A DNA stretch of 64,000 bases from Paenibacillus endophyticus (GTDB lineage: Bacteria; Bacillota; Bacilli; Paenibacillales; Paenibacillaceae): NCBI RefSeq assembly GCF_014192395.1, contig NZ_JACHXW010000016.1, positions 96,932 to 160,931 of the forward strand, read 5' to 3'. Below, piece by piece: positions 32,392-42,477 of the stretch (position 1 is its first letter; each line of letters opens with the position of its first letter). Under the pieces are notes generated by a model. It saw only the letters and a program-made list of their open reading frames with translations, ran no database searches and was not told the DNA's origin. Made by a program: the position numbers and the translations under genes.

Positions 32392-34104
32392 TTACGCCCC
32401 CTTCTGTCTAACCGCCAAATCAAGCATTTCCTGTGCATGATGCCTTGTTTTTTCCGTCACTTCCACACCGCCAAGCATGCGGGCCAATTCATCGATCCGC
32501 ACCTGATCAAGCAGCTCCGTTACCGAAGTGGAAGTACGCGCTCCAATAACCTGCTTCCGTATTTCATAATGGTGATCGGCCATACATGCTACCTGTGGGA
32601 GATGCGTGATGGAGAACACCTGGCACTTGAGTGCCAGCTGGGACATTTTCTCTGCAATCGCTTGGGCAGCTCGTCCACTCACACCCGTATCCACCTCATC
32701 AAAGATTAGTACCGGCACTTGGTCAATCTCGGCAAAAATACTTTTCAGCGCAAGCATAATACGCGACATTTCTCCACCGGATGCAATCTTGCTAAGCTGC
32801 TTTAATGGCTCGCCTGGGTTAGTGGAAAGCATAAAGATCGCCTCATCCATTCCGTTCGTATGCAACCGTATTTGCTTCGTATCGCCACTTCCAGACACGG
32901 TTGCATCGATTTGGACACGGAATCTTGCCGATGGCATCTGAAGCTGTCCTAGCTCGTTCTCGATAGCCTCAGACAGCTTTGCGGCTGCATGTCCCCTCAA
33001 CTGCGACAGCTCCTGCGCCAGCACCAATGATTGGTCATACAGCTTCGCTTCCTTTACACGCAGCTCTTCAAGCAGCTGATCGCGGTTCTCGATTTTGTCG
33101 CGATCCATCATTGTCCGGTCCAGGTATGCAAGTATGTCAGGTATGGTTTCACCGTATTTGCGCTTCAATCCGTTTATCAAGTCCAGGCGGTCCTCGACCT
33201 GTGATAGCTGATCTGGATCGGATTCAATGCCATCCCGATAATCACGTAATTGAAACGCGGCATCCTCAGCTTGATAGAAAGCAGATTGCAGCTGTTCAAG
33301 CAATGGATTCAATTTGGCGGGATCATAGCTCTGAATATCTATTAGCTTTGCGACTGCCTTGCTGACCATGTCAAGCCCTTTGCCACCATACAGCAAATCG
33401 TAAGCGTCAGAAACCGCATCCATTCTTTTCCCTGCATACATTAGCTTGCGCCTAAGCTCAGTAAGTGATTCATCCTCATCTACCTTAAGCTGTGCTGCCG
33501 TTATTTCCTCAATCTGAAACCGGTATAAATCAAGCATTTGCACATTGTGTCTTGTTGCGTTTTCCAGATCGCGAAGCGATGCTCTAACCTGCTGCAATCC
33601 GCTGAATACGGTCCGGTAATTTTGTTTGCGCTCGATCAGCAGATCGCCTGCAAACAAATCCAACCATTCCAAATGCTGCTCCGAGCGCAGCAATGATTGA
33701 TGCTCATGCTGCCCATGAATATTTACGAGACATTCTCCGATTTCTCTCAGCATTGTCATTGTGACGAGCTGTCCGTTCACCCGACTGCTGCTCTTGCCAT
33801 GCGCGGACAGCTCGCGCCTAATGACAAGCATCTCTTCATGTACGGCATGTACACCCAGTCTATTCAGCACCTGCCATACGGGATGTATGCTTGGAAGATC
33901 AAATAAGGCTTCCATTTCTGCTTTGTCACAACCATAACGCACCATGTCTGCGGAGCCTCTACCGCCGACCAACAAACTTAGGGCATCGATCAATATCGAT
34001 TTGCCTGCTCCTGTTTCTCCTGTCAACACATGAAAGCCATGATGAAAAGTAACGTTCACTTCTTCGATTACCGCTAAATTCCGAATAGACATCTCACGCA
34101 GCAT
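32392..34104 (-). CDS. recN: DNA repair protein RecN
   Basis: SMC-like ATPase that gathers DNA ends in double-strand break repair. The 570 residues show Walker A GETGAGKS at 29-36, a long coiled-coil middle, the ABC signature LSKIASGGEMSRIMLAL, and Walker B VLIFDEVDTGVSG. AAGGAGG precedes the ATG. It follows argR by 12 bp. Confidence 0.97.
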   Translation of the reverse strand: MLREMSIRNLAVIEEVNVTFHHGFHVLTGETGAGKSILIDALSLLVGGRGSADMVRYGCDKAEMEALFDLPSIHPVWQVLNRLGVHAVHEEMLVIRRELSAHGKSSSRVNGQLVTMTMLREIGECLVNIHGQHEHQSLLRSEQHLEWLDLFAGDLLIERKQNYRTVFSGLQQVRASLRDLENATRHNVQMLDLYRFQIEEITAAQLKVDEDESLTELRRKLMYAGKRMDAVSDAYDLLYGGKGLDMVSKAVAKLIDIQSYDPAKLNPLLEQLQSAFYQAEDAAFQLRDYRDGIESDPDQLSQVEDRLDLINGLKRKYGETIPDILAYLDRTMMDRDKIENRDQLLEELRVKEAKLYDQSLVLAQELSQLRGHAAAKLSEAIENELGQLQMPSARFRVQIDATVSGSGDTKQIRLHTNGMDEAIFMLSTNPGEPLKQLSKIASGGEMSRIMLALKSIFAEIDQVPVLIFDEVDTGVSGRAAQAIAEKMSQLALKCQVFSITHLPQVACMADHHYEIRKQVIGARTSTSVTELLDQVRIDELARMLGGVEVTEKTRHHAQEMLDLAVRQKGA

Positions 34105-34116
34105 GGTTCTTCCTCC

Positions 34117-34569
34117 TTAGTTCAATAACTCCAGTATTCGTTCAACGACTTCTCCGCTCTGCGTCTTCGTTCTGCAGATCATCAGAATAGTATCATCACC
34201 ACAGATAGTCCCCATAACTTCTGACCACTCCATGTTGTCGACCAGTGCACCAATCGCATTCGCTGAGCCGGGCAAGCATTTCATAACCACCAAATTATCC
34301 GTAAAGTCAATATGTTCGAAATGATCAAGCAATGCGCGCTTTAGTTTATGAATCGGGTTCTGCTTCTGATGCTCCTGCGGGATGGAGTACTTGTACCTTC
34401 CTTCACCAGCAGGAACCTTAATCAGCATCATTTCTTTCATATCGCGGGACACTGTGGCCTGCGTAACCTGCATGCCCGAGTCACGCAACGCCTCCACCAG
34501 TTCTTCCTGCGTCTCGATTGCGCGCTTTGTAATAATTTCCTTGATTCGGAATTGTCTAATTCCTTTCAT
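34117..34569 (-). CDS. argR: Arginine repressor ArgR/AhrC
   Basis: Hexameric regulator of arginine synthesis and breakdown. The N-terminal winged helix (RQFRIKEIITKRAIETQEEL, VTQATVSRDMKEM) and the C-terminal arginine-binding domain (GSANAIGALVDNM, GTICGDDTILMICR) are complete; 150 residues is the usual length. GGAGG precedes the ATG. Confidence 0.96.
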   Translation of the reverse strand: MKGIRQFRIKEIITKRAIETQEELVEALRDSGMQVTQATVSRDMKEMMLIKVPAGEGRYKYSIPQEHQKQNPIHKLKRALLDHFEHIDFTDNLVVMKCLPGSANAIGALVDNMEWSEVMGTICGDDTILMICRTKTQSGEVVERILELLN

Positions 34570-34586
34570 GAAAAAACCTCCGTGAT

Positions 34587-35054
34587 TTAATAATCTGAGA
34601 TGTGAAACGTGATTTTCCGAATTAGCTTTTCCTTTGCGTCAACGAATAATATGCCTTCACACTCAGGTAGAAGAAGAGCATACACGAGTAATTTATCCCT
34701 TACACCACTCGGTGACCAATCTATGGGCATCCGATCACGTGCCGTCTTCACTACATAGCTGCAATTATCCTTCACAGCGATGTAGTCTATATAAATCCGG
34801 CTGCCCTTTCCAAGTGGAACGTCGTTTACTTTAATGGGAACTGGAATTAAATGCTTACCTGAGCTTACCTCGTACCCTGATTGCTCCAGCAATATGATAT
34901 TCTCATCATCCGCTGCAAGCACGCCGCCCTTCCCAAGCTTGAGTCGATTCACACTCGCAGGCTCATGCAGCCATCGGTGAAACATTCGAAACAGCCAGAA
35001 TATAAACAAGCAGCCTGCTACCAGCATGATCATCCAATCGCCATTCGTTCCCAC
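34587..35054 (-). CDS. Membrane-anchored hypothetical protein
   Basis: One N-terminal transmembrane helix (MIMLVAGCLFIFWLFRMF) is followed by about 120 soluble residues with no motif I recognise. The first ATG overlaps its own GGAGG site, so the GTG two codons later is preferred. It lies 17 bp upstream of argR in the operon with tlyA and dxs, a position not filled in B. subtilis, so it may be lineage-specific. Confidence 0.7.
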   Translation of the reverse strand: MGTNGDWMIMLVAGCLFIFWLFRMFHRWLHEPASVNRLKLGKGGVLAADDENIILLEQSGYEVSSGKHLIPVPIKVNDVPLGKGSRIYIDYIAVKDNCSYVVKTARDRMPIDWSPSGVRDKLLVYALLLPECEGILFVDAKEKLIRKITFHISDY

Positions 35055-35254
35055 TCGCATCCTCCGTTCATTAAAGGACAGTCTCCTTTAATCCTTCGCT
35101 ATGCGGTGCGATTATTCCTGTATTTGCCGACAACCGAACATTTGTTTGCTTTTACACAGTTTATCAAATATTGCACCCGCCTGTAAAGTAAAAAAGATGC
35201 CGGCAGCTACGACGCTGCTCGACACCTCTCGAATATGATATAACAATGTTGTAC

Positions 35255-36085
35255 TTATTTGCCTGCTGTGAATGTTTCATTTGCTTGCTTGACTAAAGCA
35301 GTTAGGGATTCATCATTCGGAAACACAGAGCTTGGTTCTGCCGACCAATGCCAATAAGCTAAAAATTCAATGTTCCCTTCTCCTCCCGTAATAGGCGAAA
35401 AGGTAATATCCTGCAAAGAATAACCGAGCTCCGAAGCCATCGACAGTACAGTACGCAGTACATCACGATGTACAACGGCATCGCGAACGACTCCCGATTT
35501 CCCAACTTTCTCGCGACCTGCCTCGAATTGTGGTTTGATGAGTGCGACAATTCCGGACCCAATCGATAACAACGTCGATAAAGCCGGCAATATATGCTTC
35601 AAAGATATAAAGGAAACATCGATCGTAGCGAATGTAGGCAACGGTCCTGTCAAATCAGCAGGCTGTGTGTATCTGAAATTAGTCCGTTCCATGACATGGA
35701 CGCGTTCGTCCTGTCGTAGCGAATAATCCAATTGATTATATCCGACATCGATCGCATACACATAGGACGCACCGTTTTGCAGGGCACAATCCGTAAAGCC
35801 CCCTGTCGACGCTCCAATATCAAGCATAACGCGACCTTGAAGGTCTATGTCGAAAGCCCGAAGGGCTTTCTCAAGTTTAAGGCCGCCACGGCTCACATAC
35901 GGATGCAGAGCGCCTTTTACTTTGATATCAGCGGCTCTCGGTACTTTCATGCCGCTTTTGTCAACAGGCTCATCATTAACTAGCACAAGTCCTGCCATCA
36001 AAGCTGCTTTAGCTTTTTCTCTGCTCTCATAAAATCCGCGTTCAACTAGGAGTACGTCAATCCGTTCTTTTGGTGTTGTAGTCAT
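35255..36085 (-). CDS. tlyA: TlyA-family rRNA 2'-O-methyltransferase
   Basis: Homologue of B. subtilis YqxC and mycobacterial TlyA, which methylates ribosomal RNA. An S4 RNA-binding domain occupies about 6-65 (RIDVLLVERGFYESREKAK), and an FtsJ/RrmJ methyltransferase domain follows with the SAM motif MLDIGASTGGFTDCAL and the IDVSFISLKHI region. GAGGGAG precedes the ATG. It directly follows dxs by 15 bp. Confidence 0.92.
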   Translation of the reverse strand: MTTTPKERIDVLLVERGFYESREKAKAALMAGLVLVNDEPVDKSGMKVPRAADIKVKGALHPYVSRGGLKLEKALRAFDIDLQGRVMLDIGASTGGFTDCALQNGASYVYAIDVGYNQLDYSLRQDERVHVMERTNFRYTQPADLTGPLPTFATIDVSFISLKHILPALSTLLSIGSGIVALIKPQFEAGREKVGKSGVVRDAVVHRDVLRTVLSMASELGYSLQDITFSPITGGEGNIEFLAYWHWSAEPSSVFPNDESLTALVKQANETFTAGK

Positions 36086-36100
36086 CTGTCTCCCTCAAAG

Positions 36101-37999
36101 TTACTGTTGGCCAGTAACTCGCTTCATTCGCCGTGGCTGCATGTTTTTCAAATCGGAAGCGACGCGTTCAGCCGTTAGTCCGATTTCTACTCTTTGCTCT
36201 TTGATTGTGCCGTGCTCGACAAACAGATCAGGCACGCCAATGATACGAATAGCAAGGCCGTAAATGCCTCTTAATGAATAAAATTCAAGTACCGAGCTTC
36301 CGAATCCGCCAAGCTCAGCATTTTCTTCCAGCACGATCATTTGCTTGCCTTCTGCTGCGAATTGGAGAAGCATTTGCTCATCCAGCGGCTTAATAAACCT
36401 CGCATTTACAATTTGAACGTTTATGCCGTCACGCTTTAGAAGCTCAGCAGCTTCCTCAGCAACCTGTAGCATAGGCCCAATCGCCATTATGACGCTTGAA
36501 TCGCCTTCTCGGACCGTCTCCCATTTTCCGATAGGCAGTGCCTGTGGATTGGGATCCATCTCTACGCCAAGACCCGCAATCCGAGGGTACCGCACTGCAA
36601 TCGGCCCATCATCATAATCAACGGCTGTCTTAAGCATTTGTCGCAGTTCATTCTCATCCTTTGGCATCATAATAACCAAGTTAGGTATATGCCGCAAAAA
36701 TGAAATATCATAAACGCCATGATGCGTTTCTCCATCTGGACCAACAAAGCCCGCGCGATCGATTGCAAATATAACATTAAGATTCTGCCGGCAAATATCA
36801 TGTACAACTTGATCATACGCACGCTGCAAAAAGGTGGAATATACGGCAAAAACCGGCTTCATGCCTTCAATAGCAAGCGCAGCCGACATCGTAGCCGCAT
36901 GCTGTTCCGCAATCCCAACATCGATCATCCGATTCGGGAACCTTGCAGCAAAGGGAAGCAATCCAGATCCGCCAGGCATGGCGGGCGTCACGGCAACGAT
37001 TCGTTCATCCTTCTCCGCAAGTTCGATAAGCATTTGCCCGAACACATCTGTATATACAGGAGGTCCGACCGCCTTCACAACTTGACCCGATTCAATCTTG
37101 TATGGCGTTATGCCATGCCATTTGAATGAGTCTGCCTCAGCAGGCGAGTAGCCTTTTCCTTTCACCGTCAATACATGGACAAGTACAGGCCCAGGCATGG
37201 AATCGGCTTGCTTCATAATATCGATCAATTGTTCAATATCATGCCCGTCTACCGGACCAAGATACGTAAATCCGAATTGCTCGAACAAAATACCGCTTAC
37301 GAGCAAATATTTCAAGCTGTCTTTGAATCTTTCAGCAGTCTTAGCCAATTTCCCGCCGATTGCCGGTACTTTGTTCAAAAGCTGCTGCAGCTCGTCCTTG
37401 GCTTTATGATAATGGCGGTCCGTCCGGATCTTTCCTAAATAATGATGCAATGCTCCTACATTTGGCGCAATGGACATTTCGTTATCGTTCAAAATAACGA
37501 TTAAATCTTTTTTCTCATGACCGATATGATTGAGTGCTTCCAAAGCCATACCGCCAGTAAGCGCGCCATCACCAATAACGGCTACAACACGGTTAGTCTC
37601 GCCCTTCAGATCACGGGCAAGCGCCATGCCCATCGCAGCAGATAGCGACGTACTGCTGTGACCGGCTTCCCATACGTCATGCTCGCTTTCGGCACGTTTA
37701 ACAAAGCCGCATAGGCCTTTATATTTTCGTAAAGTATCAAACCGTTCCATTCGGCCGGTTAATATTTTGTGAACGTATGATTGATGGCCGACATCGTAAA
37801 TAAATTTATCTTCTGGACTATTGAATAAATAATGCATGGCTAGGGTCAGCTCTACAACTCCCAAATTCGGAGCGAGATGACCACCCGTAACGGAAAGCTT
37901 CTCAATAAGGAACTGACGGATTTCAGCGGCCAGTTGCTCTAGTTGAGCGGTTGTCAAAGCTTTCAAATCTTGAGGTCCGTTAATCTGGTCAAGCAGCAC
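36101..37999 (-). CDS. dxs: 1-deoxy-D-xylulose-5-phosphate synthase
   Basis: Thiamine-diphosphate enzyme that joins pyruvate and glyceraldehyde 3-phosphate, the first step of the MEP isoprenoid pathway. Seen: GHQSYVHKILTGR, the cofactor motif GDGALTGGMALEALN, and the transketolase pyrimidine domain with DRAGFVGPDGETHHG. 632 residues; GTG start after GAGGAAA. Upstream ispA continues the pathway. Confidence 0.97.
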   Translation of the reverse strand: MLLDQINGPQDLKALTTAQLEQLAAEIRQFLIEKLSVTGGHLAPNLGVVELTLAMHYLFNSPEDKFIYDVGHQSYVHKILTGRMERFDTLRKYKGLCGFVKRAESEHDVWEAGHSSTSLSAAMGMALARDLKGETNRVVAVIGDGALTGGMALEALNHIGHEKKDLIVILNDNEMSIAPNVGALHHYLGKIRTDRHYHKAKDELQQLLNKVPAIGGKLAKTAERFKDSLKYLLVSGILFEQFGFTYLGPVDGHDIEQLIDIMKQADSMPGPVLVHVLTVKGKGYSPAEADSFKWHGITPYKIESGQVVKAVGPPVYTDVFGQMLIELAEKDERIVAVTPAMPGGSGLLPFAARFPNRMIDVGIAEQHAATMSAALAIEGMKPVFAVYSTFLQRAYDQVVHDICRQNLNVIFAIDRAGFVGPDGETHHGVYDISFLRHIPNLVIMMPKDENELRQMLKTAVDYDDGPIAVRYPRIAGLGVEMDPNPQALPIGKWETVREGDSSVIMAIGPMLQVAEEAAELLKRDGINVQIVNARFIKPLDEQMLLQFAAEGKQMIVLEENAELGGFGSSVLEFYSLRGIYGLAIRIIGVPDLFVEHGTIKEQRVEIGLTAERVASDLKNMQPRRMKRVTGQQ

Positions 38000-38116
38000 G
38001 TTACTTTCCTCGCTTTCGCGGACGCGTATTCCAGCCGTCCCATGAACATCTACATTTTACCTATTATAGCATACTGCGATTTATTTCCCAACCGAAATGG
38101 AAAAAGCATGTCATTC

Positions 38117-39031
38117 TCAATGATCGCGTCCAACGAGATAATCCGCAATTTCAAGCAGCCGTTCCGGTGCGGCAAACCCCGCTTCGAGTACAGCTGACTT
38201 CGCTTCTTGGGTTAACCGTTCAACCTGAGCTTTGCTTTCTTCTATTCCGATAAGGAATGGATAAGTAACCTTGTTCTGCTCAACATCACTATTCGTTTTC
38301 TTGCCGAGCTTCGTTTCGTCGCCGATCAAATCAAGGATATCATCCTGAATCTGGAAAGCCAAACCGATATTGCGACCGTAACGGGCTAGAAGTTCAAGCT
38401 GTTTTTCCGTTGCGCCACCGATCCTTCCCCCTGCCATAACAGAAAACGCAATTAAATCGCTCGTTTTGTGAAGATGAATATATTCCAGCTCACTTATGGA
38501 AGTAATCCCCTGTTCACCTTGCATATCCGCAACCTGACCGCCAACCATGCCTGGAGCACCAGCTAGCATAGCCAAATCCTCCACGATCGCAAGTGCTGTT
38601 TCGGCACTGACGCCTCCTCGGCGGGCAGCTTGCGGGATTAGATGAAAGGCATGTGTTAGCAGGGCATCACCTGCTAGAATTGCCATTGCTTCACCGAATA
38701 CCTTATGGTTTGTAAGTTTGCCTCTGCGGTAGTCGTCATTGTCCATAGCGGGCAAATCATCATGCACCAGCGAATACGTATGAATGAATTCAACCGCGCA
38801 CGCAACAGGCAGCGCTGCATTTTTTGCATCGTCTTGACCTAATACCGCTTCGGCTGCAGAGAGAACGAGAGCAGGTCTAATGCGTTTGCCGCCTGCTTCC
38901 AAAGAATAAAGCATCGCTTCCCGTAACCTTGCTGGAACATCCCATTCGGCAGGAAGCGATTGTTTAAGCGAAGCTTCAATAAGCTCCGCGCATTGCGATA
39001 AATACGCTTTTATTGCGAACCTCTCGTTCAA
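38117..39031 (-). CDS. ispA: Polyprenyl (farnesyl) diphosphate synthase
   Basis: Condenses IPP with DMAPP/GPP to farnesyl diphosphate. Both aspartate-rich motifs are present: LVHDDLPAMDNDDYRRG and QIQDDILDLIGDE. TTG start two bases after xseB with AAAGGGG upstream gives 304 residues; a longer frame upstream overlaps xseB and is unlikely. It is in the conserved xseB-ispA-dxs order. Confidence 0.94.
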   Translation of the reverse strand: MNERFAIKAYLSQCAELIEASLKQSLPAEWDVPARLREAMLYSLEAGGKRIRPALVLSAAEAVLGQDDAKNAALPVACAVEFIHTYSLVHDDLPAMDNDDYRRGKLTNHKVFGEAMAILAGDALLTHAFHLIPQAARRGGVSAETALAIVEDLAMLAGAPGMVGGQVADMQGEQGITSISELEYIHLHKTSDLIAFSVMAGGRIGGATEKQLELLARYGRNIGLAFQIQDDILDLIGDETKLGKKTNSDVEQNKVTYPFLIGIEESKAQVERLTQEAKSAVLEAGFAAPERLLEIADYLVGRDH

Positions 39032-39033
39032 GC

Positions 39034-39297
39034 TTATTCCCCTTTGTCCTCGTTTACTTCTGTAAACGGTTTTTTCTGAAACCCTTGGTCTGTCTCGATC
39101 AACAGTTCGATCTTCTTCTCGACCTGCTCCAGCTTGCCGCCGCAAAGCTGAGAGAGCTTCATACCTTCCTGAAACAGCTCTATTGCTGTTTCAAGCGGAA
39201 CATCTCCGTTCTCAAGCTTAGAGACAATAGAATCCAAACGCTCCATCGCTTGCTCAAACGTAAGCTCACTTTGATTCGCTGCTGCCATCCATCCCAT
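39034..39297 (-). CDS. xseB: Exonuclease VII small subunit
   Basis: An 87-residue helical protein with the family core LTFEQAMERLDSIVSKLENGDVPLE and FQEGMKLSQLC. It forms exonuclease VII with XseA and overlaps the end of xseA by 32 bp. Complete. Confidence 0.94.
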   Translation of the reverse strand: MGWMAAANQSELTFEQAMERLDSIVSKLENGDVPLETAIELFQEGMKLSQLCGGKLEQVEKKIELLIETDQGFQKKPFTEVNEDKGE

Positions 39298-40642
39298 CTC
39301 CTCTCCATGCGTCTACGTGACAATCCAGCTGTCCATCCGCCAGCCTTACCTTGACGGTATCGCCAATTTTAACGTCGCGGATCGATTTGATTAATTTCAC
39401 TTCTTGCTGGTCGTACACAAGGCCGTAACCTCTCGACATCACCTTTAACGGGCTTAGCGCATCTAATTGTTTCATGCTGCTTAACAGTCTCTGTTTGTTC
39501 TGTTTGACGGCAATGCTCATCGATTGCTCAAGCTGTTTCTGAGCGGATTGAAGGCGACTAGCAGCGAACGCTGCACGTTCGCCGGGATGATGGGCCGCAA
39601 TCGTCGTTTGTATTCTAGCCAAGCGCTTGTGCCCGCGTTCGACTACACGATTAGTGCGCTGCTCCAGCTGCTCCTTCAAACGATCCAATCGCTCTGCCTG
39701 ATCGAGCAAATATTTACGCGGATACAAGAAAAAAGGAGAGCGCCGTAAGCGCTGCAGCCTCTCCTTATCATCTTGGACACGGTAACGCATGCTTTGTACC
39801 AGCCTCTGCTGCTGTCTCAATAGCTGCTGCTGCAGCTCTGTCATGCTAGGCACTGCAAGCTCCGCTGCTGCCGTTGGTGTTGCTGCCCGTAAATCCGCGG
39901 CAAAATCCGCAATTGTAAAGTCAGTCTCATGGCCAACAGCGCTTATAACGGGTATAACTGATCCTGCAATACTCCGTGCAACGGCTTCCTCATTGAACGC
40001 CCACAGCTCTTCTAGCGAACCGCCGCCGCGGCCTACAATTAATACGTCCGCTTCGCCAAAACGATTCATTGCATCAATCGCTTTTACAATGGCAGGCGCT
40101 GCTTGAGCACCTTGAACGAGAACCGGGTATATATAAATCGGAATTAATGGATAACGGCGTGTCAGCGTAATAATAATATCTCTGACTGCAGCTCCAGTCG
40201 GGGATGTTATGACTCCGATTGCGCGTGGAAACCGTGGAATGGGCCGTTTTCGGGATTGCGCAAAAAGCCCCTCTTCGCTTAGCTTGCTTTTAAGCTGCTC
40301 AAACGCGAGGTACAAACTCCCAATTCCGTCTGGCTGCATCGCATTCACGTAAAATTGATAATTGCCATCTCGCTCATAAACCGAAATATTCCCTCGAGCA
40401 ATTACTTTCGTGCCTTCTTTGGGAATGAACGGGAGCCGCTGGTTCTGTGAGGCGAACATAATCGATTTGATTCGGCTGTCTTTATCTTTTAGCGTGAAAT
40501 ACATATGCCCGCTTGAATGATGCGTGAAATTAGAAATTTCGCCCCGCAGCCATACATCGCCGAGCAGCAGATCCGATTCCATTTTCATCTTAATGTAGCG
40601 ATTGAGCTCTTTAATGGAATAGATCCGAGGCTGGTCTGCCAT
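39266..40642 (-). CDS. xseA: Exonuclease VII large subunit
   Basis: Degrades single-stranded DNA. An N-terminal OB fold (YSIKELNRYIKMKME, GEISNFTHHSSGHMYF) precedes the catalytic domain (AIGVITSPTGAAVRDI, GRGGGSLEELWAFN, AVGHETDFTIADF) and a helical C-terminal region. ATG chosen after AGGAGTGAT gives 458 residues; the longer frame runs into folD. Confidence 0.96.
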   Translation of the reverse strand: MADQPRIYSIKELNRYIKMKMESDLLLGDVWLRGEISNFTHHSSGHMYFTLKDKDSRIKSIMFASQNQRLPFIPKEGTKVIARGNISVYERDGNYQFYVNAMQPDGIGSLYLAFEQLKSKLSEEGLFAQSRKRPIPRFPRAIGVITSPTGAAVRDIIITLTRRYPLIPIYIYPVLVQGAQAAPAIVKAIDAMNRFGEADVLIVGRGGGSLEELWAFNEEAVARSIAGSVIPVISAVGHETDFTIADFAADLRAATPTAAAELAVPSMTELQQQLLRQQQRLVQSMRYRVQDDKERLQRLRRSPFFLYPRKYLLDQAERLDRLKEQLEQRTNRVVERGHKRLARIQTTIAAHHPGERAAFAASRLQSAQKQLEQSMSIAVKQNKQRLLSSMKQLDALSPLKVMSRGYGLVYDQQEVKLIKSIRDVKIGDTVKVRLADGQLDCHVDAWRGDGMDGSSESK

Positions 40643-40650
40643 ATCTGCAA

Positions 40651-41511
40651 TCACTCCTTGATTCCGTTTGCCCTTTTTGCTGCCGTAATCGTATTTTTCA
40701 TAAGCAATGTTATCGTCATTGGACCAACGCCGCCAGGAACCGGGGTAATATAGCCTGCTGTATCCAGACAATCCTCGAAGTCTACATCTCCTGCAAGCTT
40801 TCCGTCAGGCAGTCTATTGATGCCAACATCGATAACAATTGCGCCAGGTTTTACAAAATTGCGGCCAATTGCTTTTGCTTTTCCAATGGCAACGACAAGA
40901 ATATCCGCTTGCTTCGCGATTTCCTCCATATTTGCTGTACGAGAATGGCAAATTGTCACTGTAGCGTTCTCGCGGAGCAGCAGCATGGCTACCGGCTTCC
41001 CTACAATGTTGCTTCGGCCGATAACGACAGCATGCTTCCCTGAGATTTCAACGCCACTGCGTTTAATCAGCTCAATGACGCCAGCCGGCGTACATGGCAG
41101 CAGGCTATCATCTCCGATAACGAGGTTGCCCACACTCTCGGGATGAAACCCGTCAACGTCCTTCTCAACGCGAATAGCATCAATAACAGCCTTCTCGTTA
41201 ATATGCTTAGGAAGCGGCAATTGGACGAGTATGCCATTAATAGATGCTTGATTGTTTAATCGGTCAATAACAGCCAGCAATTCCTCTTCACTCGTATCTC
41301 CGGATAAACGGTGTACCTCGGAATAAAAACCAAGCTGCTGGCAAGCTTTTTCCTTGGAACCAACATACACCTTAGAGGCTGGGTCCTCGCCAACAAGTAC
41401 GACTGCAAGTCCTGGAATGACTCCCTTTTCTTTCAAGGCTGCAGATTCCGTAATCATTTCTTCACGGATTAGATCAGAAATTTTCTTTCCTTCAATAATT
41501 TGTGCGCTCAT
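40651..41511 (-). CDS. folD: Methylenetetrahydrofolate dehydrogenase/cyclohydrolase
   Basis: Bifunctional one-carbon enzyme interconverting methylene- and formyl-tetrahydrofolate with NADP. Motifs: YVGSKEKACQQLG (catalytic Tyr and Lys), GRSNIVGKPVAMLL (cofactor) and PVPGGVGPMTITLL. ATG chosen after AAAGGAG gives 286 residues. It ends eight bases before xseA. Confidence 0.96.
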   Translation of the reverse strand: MSAQIIEGKKISDLIREEMITESAALKEKGVIPGLAVVLVGEDPASKVYVGSKEKACQQLGFYSEVHRLSGDTSEEELLAVIDRLNNQASINGILVQLPLPKHINEKAVIDAIRVEKDVDGFHPESVGNLVIGDDSLLPCTPAGVIELIKRSGVEISGKHAVVIGRSNIVGKPVAMLLLRENATVTICHSRTANMEEIAKQADILVVAIGKAKAIGRNFVKPGAIVIDVGINRLPDGKLAGDVDFEDCLDTAGYITPVPGGVGPMTITLLMKNTITAAKRANGIKE

Positions 41512-41558
41512 TGCTCCAGTCTCCTTTAACATCGATGAATAGTTGTTTTTCCTTTGAA

Positions 41559-42002
41559 TTAAGACTTCAGCTCTTCAATTTCCAGAAGCAGCTTACCGAG
41601 AACTCCATTTACGAATTTCCCTGATTCTTCTGTTCCAAAATGCTTCGCAAGCTCAATGGCTTCATTAATTGTAGCCTTCGGCGGTACATCGTCGCGGAAA
41701 ACCATTTCATAACAAGCCAATCGCAGGACTTGGCGGTCGACCCTTGACAAGCGATCGATCTGCCAGCCTGTCAAATACTGCTGGAGCATGCCGTCGATGG
41801 CTTGTCTATGCTCCATTACGCCTGATACAAGCTCACGCGAAAATTCATCCGTGCTGCTTGCTTCAGCCGGATCTGCTTCGATTTCATTGTCATGGCGAAG
41901 CTCTTCCATCAGCATATCGACTGCATCAGAAGCCGAAACCTCATTCATTTCCATTTGATATAAACTTGAAACTGCTATTTCTCGTGCTAATCTACGTTTC
42001 AT
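41559..42002 (-). CDS. nusB: Transcription antitermination factor NusB
   Basis: RNA-binding partner of NusE in rRNA antitermination and processing. All-helical, 147 residues, with RRLAREIAVSSLYQ at the start and the C-terminal NEAIELAKHFGTEESGKFVNGVLGKL motif. GGAGG precedes the ATG. It is the first gene of the nusB-folD-xse operon. Confidence 0.95.
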   Translation of the reverse strand: MKRRLAREIAVSSLYQMEMNEVSASDAVDMLMEELRHDNEIEADPAEASSTDEFSRELVSGVMEHRQAIDGMLQQYLTGWQIDRLSRVDRQVLRLACYEMVFRDDVPPKATINEAIELAKHFGTEESGKFVNGVLGKLLLEIEELKS

Positions 42003-42062
42003 GTTACCTCCACGGCAGCTTTAAGCCGAAATGTTATTATTCTTAATGTCCTATCGCAAGGT

Positions 42063-42155
42063 GAAACGGCTATCGCCATCCATTGGCGGCGCGGCTCGTT
42101 TCATTCCGAGAAATATAGAGAATATATAGCCTAACGATATCCATTCCTATATTTC
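42063..42155. repeat. Host dispersed intergenic repeat, copy 1
   Basis: The sequence AAACGGCT, GGCGGC, CTCGTTTC and AGAAATATAGAGAA, ending in an ATAT...CTATAT block, recurs with similar order and spacing at 63715-63806. Both copies lie between genes outside the element. It is probably a dispersed host repeat. Confidence 0.55.
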
Positions 42156-42233
42156 AAAAAAAACCTATGATCTCCTCCCTGCCCCGAAATAAGCGGCTTT
42201 CCGAAATCCGGAGTACGGAGGAGACCACAGGAT
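42155..42233 (-). terminator. Long terminator after the asp23/amaP gene group
   Basis: On the minus strand CTCCTCC and GGAGGAG plus flanking ATCCTGTGG/CATAGGTT pairing form a long stem with internal pairing, followed by eight T residues. It overlaps the DUF2273 stop codon. Confidence 0.75.
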
Positions 42234-42463
42234 CATCTAAACGGCCTAAATCTTTCTAACAACGAATACCATAGCCGCTGCCATGGAAAGATAGCTCCGT
42301 TGCTTGTTTCTTTCTGAACGCCGATCCAATAACCAATTGAGACAAGAAGCCCTACAAAAAGCATGTCCCAAAAACCGACAAACAAATAAAGCAACCCGAA
42401 AAACAAACCTATGGCAGCACCAGCTGCGCGTTTCCCGTAGATGGCCAGAAATTCCCTCCACAT
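42233..42463 (-). CDS. DUF2273 small membrane protein
   Basis: A 76-residue protein with two membrane helices and the DUF2273 pattern MWREFLAIYGKRAAGAAIG, LLYLFVGFWDMLF. The ATG after GAGGTGAG is preferred to the earlier GTG. Such proteins accompany AmaP and Asp23 in the cell-envelope stress cluster; it starts 14 bp after amaP. Confidence 0.82.
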   Translation of the reverse strand: MWREFLAIYGKRAAGAAIGLFFGLLYLFVGFWDMLFVGLLVSIGYWIGVQKETSNGAIFPWQRLWYSLLERFRPFR

Positions 42464-42477
42464 CAGCAAACTCACCT